A stretch of 64,000 nt of DNA from Rotaria sordida (Eukaryota > Rotifera > Eurotatoria > Philodinida > Philodinidae). Position numbers and translations under genes: made by a program. The notes under the pieces were generated by a model, which saw nothing but the letters and a program-made list of their open reading frames with translations, did not search any database and was not told the DNA's origin. This document shows positions 15,001 through 25,018 of the stretch, in pieces. The stretch's first letter is position 1; each line of letters begins with the position of its first letter. Location of the stretch: assembly GCA_905250125.1 (NCBI GenBank), contig CAJNOL010000250.1, forward strand, positions 1 to 64,000, written 5' to 3'.

Positions 15001-15661
15001 TTTCTTTTGTTTTTATAATACATCTATAGTGTTTATTGCTTAGCAACTGATAGACTTCGCACAAGTTGAACAAATATAAAATAAAATAATTCAAAATTAA
15101 CAAACCTTTCATTTGTCCATTTAAGATCTGTACTTTATTTTTAATACCCAATGCATGACGAAGAATATCTTGTGAAAGTACTTTTGGCCATGCTTCATTA
15201 TTTGATGGATTTTGAAGAAGAGGAATCAATAGCTAAATAGCAAAAGAAAAAAATATTTTGAAAAGAATTTAAGAAACAACAAAAACTAAAAATAATAATC
15301 ATACTTCATCAACCATTGCTGAAAGTTGATCAACAGGTGATGTTGATAAATCTCCATACATAATAACATCACGTAAGACAGCATCTCTTGGAATATTTTC
15401 ACGACGTTTTTTAATAAAATAACATGATTTATTTTTTAATACATTTGGAAATGATACAGTCGGCTGAAGTGAACCAGCTGCTGTATATTGTATAACAAGT
15501 ATTGGTGAATCAGCTTTATCAAAAAATTCATGTAATATGATTTTATTTTCTTCTATACCATACATTTTAGCAAATTTATCTGATTTTAATTTAAGAGTTT
15601 TAAGAACATAATCAGCAATAAAATAGATCCGTGGATCATTTAGTTCAAGATCTTCAGCCAT
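1..15661 (-). CDS. Axonemal outer-arm dynein heavy chain, DNAH9/11/17-like (5' 38 exons, partial)
   Basis: ATP-driven motor subunit of the ciliary outer dynein arm. About 3,240 codons are visible of a family length near 4,480. The start at 15661 opens a conserved N-terminal stem ([14 protein letters not shown]). The long tail is followed by the linker and AAA1-AAA4: AAA1 Walker A GPAGTGKT with Walker B CFDEFNR, AAA2 [11 protein letters not shown]3 GNAGCGKT with [12 protein letters not shown]4 GVGGSGKQ, then the first stalk helix and [10 protein letters not shown]. Exons, 5' to 3' (high to low): 15661-15305, 15232-15106, 13983-13715, 13632-13321, 13255-12967, 11914-11802, 11730-11411, 11329-11267, 11197-11002, 10925-10661, 10315-9885, 9812-9241, 9184-8545, 8477-8438, 8092-7318, 7241-7008, 6961-6664, 6586-6316, 6250-6119, 5716-5634, 5564-5422, 5368-5230, 5168-4960, 4899-4562, 4408-3723, 3658-3574, 3036-2816, 2748-2344, 2280-2119, 2047-1714, 1648-1359, 1292-1185, 1118-1093, 1033-925, 851-618, 562-372, 308-154, 97-1. 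Phases close throughout. The AAA4-to-stalk region matches the DNAH9/11/17 (beta) class best. AAA5, AAA6 and the C-terminal domain lie beyond base 1. Confidence 0.95.
4469..4548. repeat. 80-bp foldback element in a dynein intron
   Basis: Ends are near-perfect inverted repeats of about 18 bp: TAGGGAGATGCGGATCCA on the left and the reverse complement of TAGGGAGCTGCGGGTCCA on the right. It lies inside the 4409-4561 intron. A related 44-bp copy sits at 25497-25540. Too small to encode anything; looks like a miniature foldback repeat. Confidence 0.7.
5795..5905. repeat. Dispersed repeat, copy 1
   Basis: Contains TTACTTAACCTTCCAGAAAT followed by AATA-rich sequence, AAGTAGT and a TATTGATATACGAT block. 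The same order of blocks recurs at about 27160-27265, in an intron of the RSBN1-like gene. Both copies are intronic and diverged. Confidence 0.5.
5889..6016. repeat. Palindromic element centred on GGGTCCGAAAATTTTGGATCC
   Basis: An imperfect palindrome of about 128 bp in the dynein intron 5717-6118. The centre is GGTCCGAAAATTTTGGATCC. Outer arms pair GTCGTGACG with CCACGAC, and inner arms pair TTTAGAGCCCAAC with GATGGGTTCTAG. The same core occurs near 20180-20215 and 37305-37335. A spurious plus-strand reading frame of 67 codons overlaps it; it is not considered a gene. Confidence 0.6.
11970..12942. repeat. Long foldback element (about 970 bp) filling a dynein intron
   Basis: The left arm begins TAACGAGAAAAGTCCTTCAA and continues CTAATAAATCAAGACTATAT. 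The right arm read in reverse complement begins TTACGAGAGAAGTTCTTCAA and continues CTGATAAATCGAGACTATGT, and both arms later carry GCTATGAATA / ACTATGAATA. It accounts for nearly all of the 11915-12966 intron. The ends resemble those of the elements at 29892, 38066, 40178 and 54842. Confidence 0.7.
13984..15105. other. Long dynein intron, no gene seen
   Basis: A GT-AG intron of 1.1 kb after the second dynein exon. It holds only AT-rich sequence and short open frames with no recognisable protein. I could not resolve a complete palindrome here, unlike several other long introns in the window. Confidence 0.6.
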
Positions 15662-17508
15662 ATTTTTTTGTTTGTTATCAACAAATAAAAAACAGCTGTT
15701 GATAGGAATGTATAAATTTTAGTACTGACAATGAATACTAATTGAAACTTTTGAATGTTTTCTTCTTACTCGACGACAAGACGATGCTGAAGAAGAGAGA
15801 AAAAAAAAGAAACTGAAAGAAATGTGTTGAGTGAGAAAGTTAAGTTACGACGACAACGAGCGAAATGTAAAAAAAAAAAGTTTTTTTTTCATTTTATATA
15901 TATTTAATGCAATATATATAGACATGCTATTCTCTCCGTTAACAGTTTCTACGTCTTTTCTCCATCGTTAACTAATGAATGTACGAGAAGAAAGTAAAAG
16001 AGAAAAAAAAAGAACAAATAACAAACGATCTCACTACCTCCTAACTTCACAACAATCGGTTTCTATGTGTACAGATGAACTGTTGTTGTTTTATAAAGTA
16101 TTACTTTATTCCATTATTGAAAAAAAAAAGCCAAAGAACGAAAAAAAGAAAACGACATATTCTGTTTACACTTATTGATTGTGTAAGAAACACTAGTGCA
16201 AATAAGAAAAATCAATCGTGATGTAACAGATTGATAGAGTCCTTGAGAATTTCAGGTAGAACCGATGCATATTTCAGATTGGTCATTACCAGTGTGTCTT
16301 ATTTATTTATTTTTTTGTTCTTATTATCACATAGAAGATGTATAATGAAAGTTCGCTATGTGAAATACCACTATCCACAGATGAAGTAGTACAACAACCC
16401 GTCAGTTGTATGTCACCGACCGGTAACCAGTAGACCGATCCAACTCTATTGAGACTATATTCGAATTTTAATCAGATCTTGAAAATCAAATATTCTTCTT
16501 AGATTAACTTTGAAAATTTTGTTTTAATGGGAAACTTGTAATTGGTCTTCGACGTTGAGATGATCTGTATATTAAATTATATGTTATTGAACTGTTTATG
16601 GAGAAATTGAAAATACTTTTTGCCCATAGTGATAGCTGTAGACTATAAAAAAAAATTAGAAACTGAAAAGCTCCATTGCAAAATAGATTTAATAAAAACA
16701 AAGTCCTTTCTTTTTCGTAGTTTTGTTTTTTTTTTTGCTTTTTTTAACTTCAATCAACAGTCGTTGGCTTGCCAATCAGACAAAATAAGTTCTTTTCTTT
16801 TTTCTTATTTGTACAAAATCAATTGCATTACTATTTTCTTTATGTTAAGCAAATGTATGTGGAAGATTGTTATTTTAGCTACAGCTGTTTCATCAATAAT
16901 CTTTGAAGCATTTATTCAAATCTTTCATCATTATACATATAGAACAAAAATGAATATGACAGTTAACACAGAAAGTATTAAAATGAACACATTAAACAAT
17001 GTTTTTATGTAGATTTCCTTTATCAGAGAAGCGCCACCCTTTCAATGCTCCCATTGGATAAAATATTAACGTTGAATATGTAAGGGAAGTCATCACTCTA
17101 ATATAAATCAATAACAAAATATTCTTGTATGAGTACCACTTGCATAAGTTATTTTAAGTGATTTTGGCTTTGTCTATTCACTTATTTCCAAAATTAAATC
17201 GAATGCTATTCTTAAAGTTCTCTTCTGTACTTATAAAATCATCTATAGATTTTCGAAATATTATCATATTCTAAAACATTTAATTATCTTTTGAAATCTT
17301 CATAAATATTTCATATTTTTCCAATAGATTTTTCTTATTGTCAAAAAAACAATACGAAGATTTTTATTTTCTATCAAATATAACATTCACTTTTTTTTTT
17401 ATTGCCAAAAGAATTCATGTCACAATAAATTTAGAAGAATAACAAAATAATCTACAATGCACAAAATTATATGTATAGAAATTTTATTGCTTTGATTATT
17501 ATCAATGA
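15662..17508. other. Dynein 5' flank and intergenic region
   Basis: Contains the upstream region of the dynein gene and the 3' flank of the SETDB1 gene. No convincing gene is seen. A copy of a dispersed repeat lies at 16275-16441. An open frame at 16842-17012 has a hydrophobic N-terminus (MLSKCMWKIVILATAVSSII) but no other support. Confidence 0.5.
16275..16441 (+). repeat. Dispersed repeat of about 170 bp, copy 1
   Basis: Shares a colinear series of blocks with the reverse complement of 45250-45433: CAGATTGGTCATTACC, GTGTGTCTTATT, TCTTATTATC, CACTATCCACA, GTAGTAC with CAACAAC, CGTCAG, and CACCGACCGGT. The two copies are in opposite orientation. One is intergenic, the other intronic. No coding capacity is seen. 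Confidence 0.7.
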
Positions 17509-20500
17509 CTAGAGAACTCGACGACGACATTCAGATGAACCACAATTACAATCCATTCGACGACCGGCTATTTCACCTACTGTATAGTTATAATCCCAAC
17601 TAAAACGAAAAATAAAAAACAAAAAATAAAAAGGGCTCCGTTAGATTTAGTGACTTATGTGTTGATTCAAGGTACCATATATGTAGTATCATAGAACAAT
17701 GTGTGACGTATTGAATGGCATATAAGAAATCGAATTTTATGAAAATTTTGATGCACAAAGGATTTATATACTGGTCGTAATCCTTGAAAGAAAATATATA
17801 GTATTCATAGACATTGTAGTCCTAAGATAAATGAATGCAAATTTCTGATAAACTTATAGATGCTCTTCAATTTTCTATAATCAATAGTTTTTATCGTTGC
17901 TTTCTTCATAGTTAAAAATAGTTATTTATTGACAGGACAATATGGTATTCTAGAGTGTTCAATCCTGTATCACACAACAAGTGAGTATCAATTCCTATAT
18001 GAAACAGTCGGCATATTACCGCTATTTCAACGATACTATTAAAAATTTTGAATTATCAATAGTCAACAGAACAACCCTGATGAATTGATATAACTCGCTT
18101 ATAAGCGAAAAATATTTTTTTGGCATCCAGATCCCTGTAGGAAGGTACGGAGATGTGAAAAAATTCATTTTTTTTTAAATGAACGTAAGATATCTATAGA
18201 TTCTTGTCGAGTTTCATGCATAAGTCAAACCTAGATGCTCGGAATAACAATTTGAAAAAGAAATAATGAAAATAACAAACTTCCTTCCTGCAACCGTACC
18301 TTCTTCAGGATATAGACGGCAAAAATTTTTTTCCCGTTCATAAAGGAATTATTTATATTAGTTCATCAGAAATGCTATGCTGATTATCCATTCAATGCAC
18401 CGCAAATTGTTGTACAAAACCACATATATGGTATTCCGATTCAAGATAGGTCATCAAATCCAATGAGATCCTTTATTTCTCTCTCTTTTTATTTTGTCTT
18501 ATACCATAATTCTGTTCCTGCTCGAATTGTTTTTGTAGTAAAAAATCCAATCCATGGAAAATGTATATCATGTGTCTGAAAAAAAAGTATAATGCAAAAT
18601 AATTTTGAAAAAAAAGGAAATCATCATCTTACATCAACAAAAACATTTTGTACAGCAATATTTGGTGAGCATGAATGATTAAAATATCGTCCAATATTAC
18701 CGATTAATTTAGCATCAAGGGTATAGACAACACCATCGTAATCAGGTAATAATGTTCGATTTAATGTAGAAGTTTTATTTTTCTTATGAAGTTTTGATTT
18801 CGATGATTTTTTTCGATCTTTTTTATTGGATAATTCACGTGAACGTAAACTTCCTAAAGGTTTATTAATGAAAATTAACAAAGTTCTTTTTTTTGAACAA
18901 AAAAGAGAAAATCTTTCAATCAATATTTACTTGATTCATTATTTGATGAAGGTATTTTATTTTCTTCATCTTCATCATTATCTAATTCTGAATGTATATC
19001 ACTATTTTCATCTTCATCTTCGTCATCTTCTGAATCATTATTAATATTCTTTAAAAAATATTTCGAATAAAAAAATAAATAAATCAATTAATTAACTTTC
19101 TTTTTTTTTCTATAATATCTTTACTTCAAAAAAATCTAAATCTGCTTGATATTCATCACCAATTAATTTGCCTCTTTCATCAGCTTGTTCACTAGTAAAT
19201 ATTTCACCTGAATAAACACTAATAAATGTTCCTACTGGAAGATCATGTAAAGTTCGTACACCCCAACCTCGACCAACAGTTTTAAATAACTATTTCAAAA
19301 ACAAAAAGAGAGTTATCAAAAAAATAAATAAATAGAAATTTTTATTAAAGAAAATAATTACTTGAAGTTGTGCAATAATACCATTTTGAACAACTCGATT
19401 TGAACATGTTTGTTTATTACAAGAACATTTATTATTACATTCATAAATACCACCAGGAACATTTTTATGTAAACGTCGAAAGCCATAACCAAGTTGATAG
19501 AGAATTTCAGCTTGACTTTTATGTTTTGCTCTCATTGATTTAATACGTTCATCACCGACTAACTCAGCATATTTTAATGTACGTAACCAACCTATTTTTT
19601 TTGAATTCATAAATAAATATTTCTATTATTTTGGGTTGAACAATGATAAGAATATAGAAATTCTCTGATCTAATATATTTTTTCAATAGAAAATTTCGAG
19701 TCAACTTGCTTTTAGTAACCTAAGATCGTCGCTATTGTACATAGGAAAATGTAAGTTTGTATAACTATCAGAGCAAGACAAAGAACAAGATGGAATTAGT
19801 CTTATCTGATTTACAGTGAACTAAATGAAACAATACAACAGTAGATAAATGAAATTTTGATTAAAAAGTTTAAGATTAATCTATTCAGTGGTAACTGAAT
19901 AAGAAATCTTCAATATTCAAACTAAAGTAGAGGACAATCGAAGAATAATAGTAATGATTAGAAGCTTAATGTAAAAAAAAGTCAACTAAAAATAAATGTG
20001 AGACAGGTGGTTATTTTTTGAATAACATATTCTAACTGTATTATGTTGCCTCTCGGTGTATTTCATCCTCTGATTAACATCTGATATAAGTATTTGCTGT
20101 TTTAATGTGAGAAAGATCTATTTTTAACTTCACAAATAAACTTCTTATGCATAATAATGTATTGCGGATAACGACCGTCGGGTTTGTACCGGATCCGAAA
20201 ATTTTGGACCCAGCGAACTTTAATTTCGTATCTAACATAGTCATACTTGTTCTTTTTAAAAAAGAAGGCAATTCTTGAACTCTATAGTGTAAGATCGGAT
20301 TGATCTGTCTTTATGATTTTGTAAGGCTGACCATCAAGAATAGATAGCATTTGTAAATTTTCAAAGCGACAGTTAATAAATTAATTCTATCCTTGAGTTC
20401 ACTAGTGAATATAAATTGTTTGCGCAACCTGAGACAGTCTTTATGCTATATTTAATGTATCATGTTGGATAAAAACAATGTCTTTGCTAATAGCAATGTT

Positions 20501-23500
20501 AAGTTTCTTCAAAATTCCCTTCAGATTAAAAACTTACAAGCACATTGAATTCTATTTCTACAACCATCTGTACATGAACAACATGTCATTGTTGGTTCAT
20601 TAACAATCATATTAACACCTTTAACTGGTGTGCGTTCAACACGATAAGTAAATGTATTTGGTATATCATTATTAACTTCATTAACAGCTATTATAGGAAC
20701 ATTTTCTTGTCCATCGGATATATCTGAACTTATTATTTTACCATCGGAACAATAAGATTGTCTTATATTAACTAAACTATCAAATACAAATAATTCAATT
20801 GATAATTTAGAATTTGTTAAATGAAGATAATTATCAACTTGAGATTCATTAAATAATTTTCTTCCACCTACAAAATTTGAAATTTAATATAGAAAAATAA
20901 AAAAATAAAAATAAATTAAACAAACATGGTGAACAATAAATAATAATTGGACGTGAATTTTTAACACGAATATCGTTAGCTTTTTTTATTCGTACTGTTT
21001 CAAGTATTGTCCATTGACATGCAATTGGTTTTAAAAATGGATTCATTGTTCTTGATAATTGATTCAAATATTTTTCTCCATACATAACACATTTATTTGA
21101 ACAATAATGTGGAATAAAATCTTTTGAATAATGTAAAAGAAAACTTCCAGCTAATTCAAGAAATAATGGATTAATTATAATTTTTGGATTTGTATTTGTC
21201 TATTAAAACAAAAACAAAAAAAACAAATCGATCAAATGAAAATTTTTTAAGTGAAAATACAAACATGATTAGAACGTAATTGTACTGATGTGATAACGTG
21301 ATTTGATGATTCTGTTGTTGAAGTATTATTTTGTTGATCTGATGGAAATGTATGAGTTTCTGTTTGTATTAATAATGATTTTTGTGCATCTTGTTTAGAT
21401 GATATTCGTGCTCGTTTTACAGATCCTAAATAAAATATATTTTTAGTTGTAGACAATCGAAATATTTTCATTTAGAATTTCTTTTCCCATATTAATTATC
21501 GGATGTGATAAAAATTTTGCAACATTTTGAAAAGTCGGAAGTAATTCAGAGTATGAAATGTTTTTATAAAATGTGCGATAAATACTCATTTTTTCTTGTA
21601 ACTTTCTTGTTAAAGCAATAAGTCCGATGAAAATATTAGTAGCACTACATGTATCATTACTGACTGTAATCATTGCAAGGGTAAATGGATATGTGATGTT
21701 TATACTGATTTGGCTCGAGAATTGGTCGTCGGCATTTCAATAAACATCCAATGCTGAGCAAGTAACATGCGTGTTCTCAGTAAATATCCTGATGACTGTG
21801 CCGCATTTTTCTTAGCTGAGAAAGGTCGTCGCAATGCGATCTTGAAAAGTGGTGTTTACGAGATTTGGTCTCGACAAGGTACTCATCTCTTCTTTCTATG
21901 TGTCCGATAGTCTGTTGTGAGTGTAGATCAAGAATAGAGTCACACTCACACCCTTTTCTTAGAATTTCGCAAGACATTCGGGAGTCGAATATAGTTTGTC
22001 TCAGAATTCTAATTTTTCTTTTTCATTAGTTCATTTTATATACGGATATTCAGCAAAAAAAAAAGGTTAGATTATCTTAAATCATTTGAAATAAATATGT
22101 TTTCTAAGATTTAAATCTACTCAAACATAAATTTCAATTTTATCGATCGAATTTATTCGAATAATTTAAAACTAACTTATTTCCTCGATTAATTGTTCAG
22201 CCGATCGTATATTTCTTGTTTTCATTTGATCATTAAGACAAATAATTTCAGGTGCATTTGATTTTCTTGCTGATAAATGTTGTCTAGCTGAATGTTTACT
22301 AAAACTATTATTATCAATATTATTTTGTGTTGAATAATAATTATTCATTTGTTCAATTAATGTTGAACCACGATAAATCCATATACGTTGTTTTGTATGA
22401 CTTAATTCAATTAACATCATTGAACAATCAATTTGTATAACAATAGCTTGTATAAATAAATTTTTATTTGTTGAAAATATATTTCGTATTTTAACAATTG
22501 TACCTTCTTTAGCACGTAACATCATACGTTCAGGATAAGATTTAAAATAACAATTAAGAAAATCATTTTCATATTCAAATGTTTGATCAAGACAAATATG
22601 AATATCAGATGATAAATAATAATTAGCTGATATATTTATTTTATCATCAATAAAAAATATTAAACAACGATAATTATTATTTTTTCCTGGTTCTTCACTA
22701 ATTAAACCATAACGATATTGTCCTGTTTGAGAATCAATAATAAGTACACGTAATTTTAATGGTAAAATAATATTTTTTTCACATGATTGAGCAAAAAATA
22801 AATATTTTGTCGGTATATCATAAGTTTTATTTGTTGTTTCATTAAGAATATTAACTATTTTTGTATTCATTAAATCAGAAATAAATGTATTTATTAGACC
22901 TTTTGATGGTAATTGTAAATTATGATCATTTTTTATAAGAACAGGTGTATGTATATAAATCATATGTATTGGTTTATAATTAAGATGAATTGGTTGTGCT
23001 GGTGTTGAACTTATATGTATAATTGAATCATCATTAAATTGATGATAATGATGATTATTATTATTATTAAATGATAAAAAAATTTTTTGAATTATTTCAT
23101 TATTTTTATTTAATTGTTTTGATATTTGTTCTATTTTAAAATTATTTAATTGTTCAAATTCATATATAATAGCATGAAAATAATGAATAGAAAAAAAATT
23201 TTTAAAATTATCTTTAAGATAATTAATATAAGTTTGAAATATTATTTTTCTATTTAATTCTGATTTAATTTTATTAGGAAAATTATTTTCCGAAAAAAAT
23301 ATATCATCTAATTCTAAATAACGTTTCATACATAATTTACTAAATATTTCTAAACATTTATAATCTAATTTTTGTCGATTTATTGAAGAAAATAATAAAC
23401 GATAATCTTCAGCATTTAATAAATCAAATAAACGAAATAAAATTGGTTCAATAGCAGATGATTTACGGAGTTTTTCTAAATGAAAAAAAAAACAAAACAT

Positions 23501-24358
23501 TATGTGGATTTTTCAAAACTTGAAAAAACAAAAGATTTTCAAAGTCAGTGACGTTACCAAGCGAAATGATCAGACCCGCGTCAATCTGCTAGACTCTGTA
23601 TGTGAGATCGACACTATGAGAAAACATTGTTCGAACTGAAACTAAAAATTCTACTTAAATTTTCTATGATTTACATCAATCAAAGTAAAATTGAGGAGAG
23701 ATAACCAAAACAAAGTAATAGTCATCAGCTGGATTAATCAAAACACGAGTATGTAAGACTTTGTTTTTTTAGATTTAATGCGAATGAATTCGAAACTTGT
23801 CTTCTCTAAGCCGGAACCAGACTAGATTTAACATGATTATATATCTGAACCACTGGAAAAGAAGCTACCACGCATATCTCTTGGCAAAATTCTGATTACG
23901 CCATCAATCCTGACCAAGGAACATATGTTTAGATTTTTGAACCGATACTAGATATGACATTCTTATTATTAATAACGAGTTGATTGCTCGAAAAAACTTC
24001 AATTTCCGGAATATAATCGGTTCTATTCTTGAACTGACATGTCGACGTATCTTATCATAAAAATTAGTACAAGTTTCTTGACTACAATTGTTTTCATAGA
24101 ATATGTGCAAATGACCTTGTAGAAAATTTTCAATCGATCTTTTAACAATGTAATATCGAATTCATCTGTTGGAACACATGACATTTTTTATTTACTTTAA
24201 AAACCACATTAATAAAGTCAAAAATACAATATTCGAGATTTTTTTTATTATAACTTTGATTTCAATGATGTTCTTTTATTTATTTTTTTTAAATTGCTTT
24301 ACTTACTTAAATATTGTCGTTCATCATCAAATGGTTTTAATACACTCTCAATATCCAT
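17509..24358 (-). CDS. SETDB1: SETDB1-type histone H3K9 methyltransferase
   Basis: Predicted 1,003-residue nuclear enzyme that methylates H3K9. Eleven exons: 24358-24307, 23475-22177, 21425-21265, 21199-20926, 20867-20538, 19591-19362, 19289-19125, 19048-18931, 18853-18633, 18575-18505, 17599-17509; all phases close. Tudor repeats lie at roughly 150-420 ([23 protein letters not shown]). An MBD-like region at about 535-610 has [15 protein letters not shown]. Pre-SET cysteines run from [16 protein letters not shown] to [16 protein letters not shown]. The SET domain starts at [16 protein letters not shown], contains [10 protein letters not shown] near 931-940 and ends with the post-[16 protein letters not shown]. 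The SET domain is bifurcated as in SETDB1, but the acidic-then-basic insert is only about 75 residues, against several hundred in vertebrates. Catalytic residues look intact. Its 5' end lies 660 bp from the 3' end of the RSBN1-like gene on the same strand. Confidence 0.93.
17643..18465. repeat. Foldback element (about 820 bp) in the last SETDB1 intron
   Basis: The left arm has TTGATTCAAGGTACCATATA followed further in by GTATTGAATGGCATA. The right arm in reverse complement has CTTGAATCGGAATACCATAT, then GCATTGAATGGATAA. The arms pair again near the centre: TGTAGGAAGGTACGG against GAAGAAGGTACGG. It fills almost the whole 17600-18504 intron. No open frame of interest. Confidence 0.65.
20040..20220. 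repeat. Intronic repeat cluster with the GGATCCGAAAATTTTGGACC core
   Basis: Within SETDB1 intron 19592-20537. The palindromic core at about 20190-20212 matches the cores near 5951 and 37310. Just upstream, TGCCTCTCGGTGT and CTCTGATTAACATCTGATA resemble units of the degenerate repeat at 27230-27420. Confidence 0.5.
21426..22176. other. SETDB1 intron, no exon accepted
   Basis: A 751-bp intron with donor GTTAGT and acceptor TTTATTTAG. Joining the flanking exons across it keeps phase and gives continuous SETDB1 sequence. Open frames inside it (for example 21443-21673) lack matching splice sites. Confidence 0.6.
23476..24306. other. First SETDB1 intron
   Basis: An 831-bp intron between the 52-bp first coding exon and the large Tudor exon. 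Donor GTAAGT and acceptor CATTTAG give matching phase. No gene and no clear repeat is seen inside. Confidence 0.6.
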
Positions 24359-25018
24359 TCTAAATCAAACAAAAAACAATCCATCAATTCCATGACATTC
24401 TACATTATCGAATCTTCTTATTAACTTTACCGTAACGAACTAAATCGTTGTCCTGCATGTGACATCTTGTTATCTTTTTTTTTTTTGTTTCTTTTAATTC
24501 ATCCAAATGATCTAAAAATTGTTTGTATACCAAAATTGTCACAAGACCAATAGAAAAAAAAACCACTTTTTCTTTTTTATTTTTTTTTTCTTAAATATCT
24601 TCATCTCGTTTGTCAATGCAAAAAAAAAATGTTGTCAAACGAGCATAAAATAAAATGATAAATAATTGTTGTTGTTGTGTTATTTTGCTTAAACATACGA
24701 CAAAAACAATTACACATACACGTCTAAGAAAAAGAAAAACAAAACAAAACAAACAAGCGCTTAATAAACATTCGTCATTGCTCAATTGTAAACGCAGCAA
24801 ATATAATTTAAAAAAAAAAAGACAAAGATTGCGCGATGAATAAACAAAAGGAAAAAAAACAAACGTTATTTTTTTGTTAAATTTGTTTACATGAATATTT
24901 TACATATATATCCGTAAAGAAAAATTTCTTTCGTGAGATTTGCAAACGAAAACTGTTCAAAATGTTTTTTTCTTTTTTTTTTTTGCATATTAAAAAATAA
25001 AATAATAAACATTCATCT
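24359..25018. other. SETDB1 upstream / RSBN1 downstream gap
   Basis: 660 bp of homopolymer-rich AT sequence between two same-strand genes. It must hold the SETDB1 promoter and the RSBN1-like 3' UTR. Overlapping open frames on both strands here are low-complexity and not accepted. Confidence 0.6.

Noticed and set aside
16620-17012. 130-codon plus-strand open frame with hydrophobic segments
   Set aside because: Low-complexity Phe/Lys sequence, no family and no splice support. Only the last 57 codons (from 16842) look faintly like a small secreted peptide.
21443-21673. 76-codon minus-strand open frame between SETDB1 exons, considered as an exon
   Set aside because: No donor gives the phase needed for the next exon. 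Joining 22177 directly to 21425 keeps phase, so the frame is intronic.
24591-24843. Overlapping open frames on both strands
   Set aside because: Low-complexity AT-rich sequence between two genes, no protein signature.
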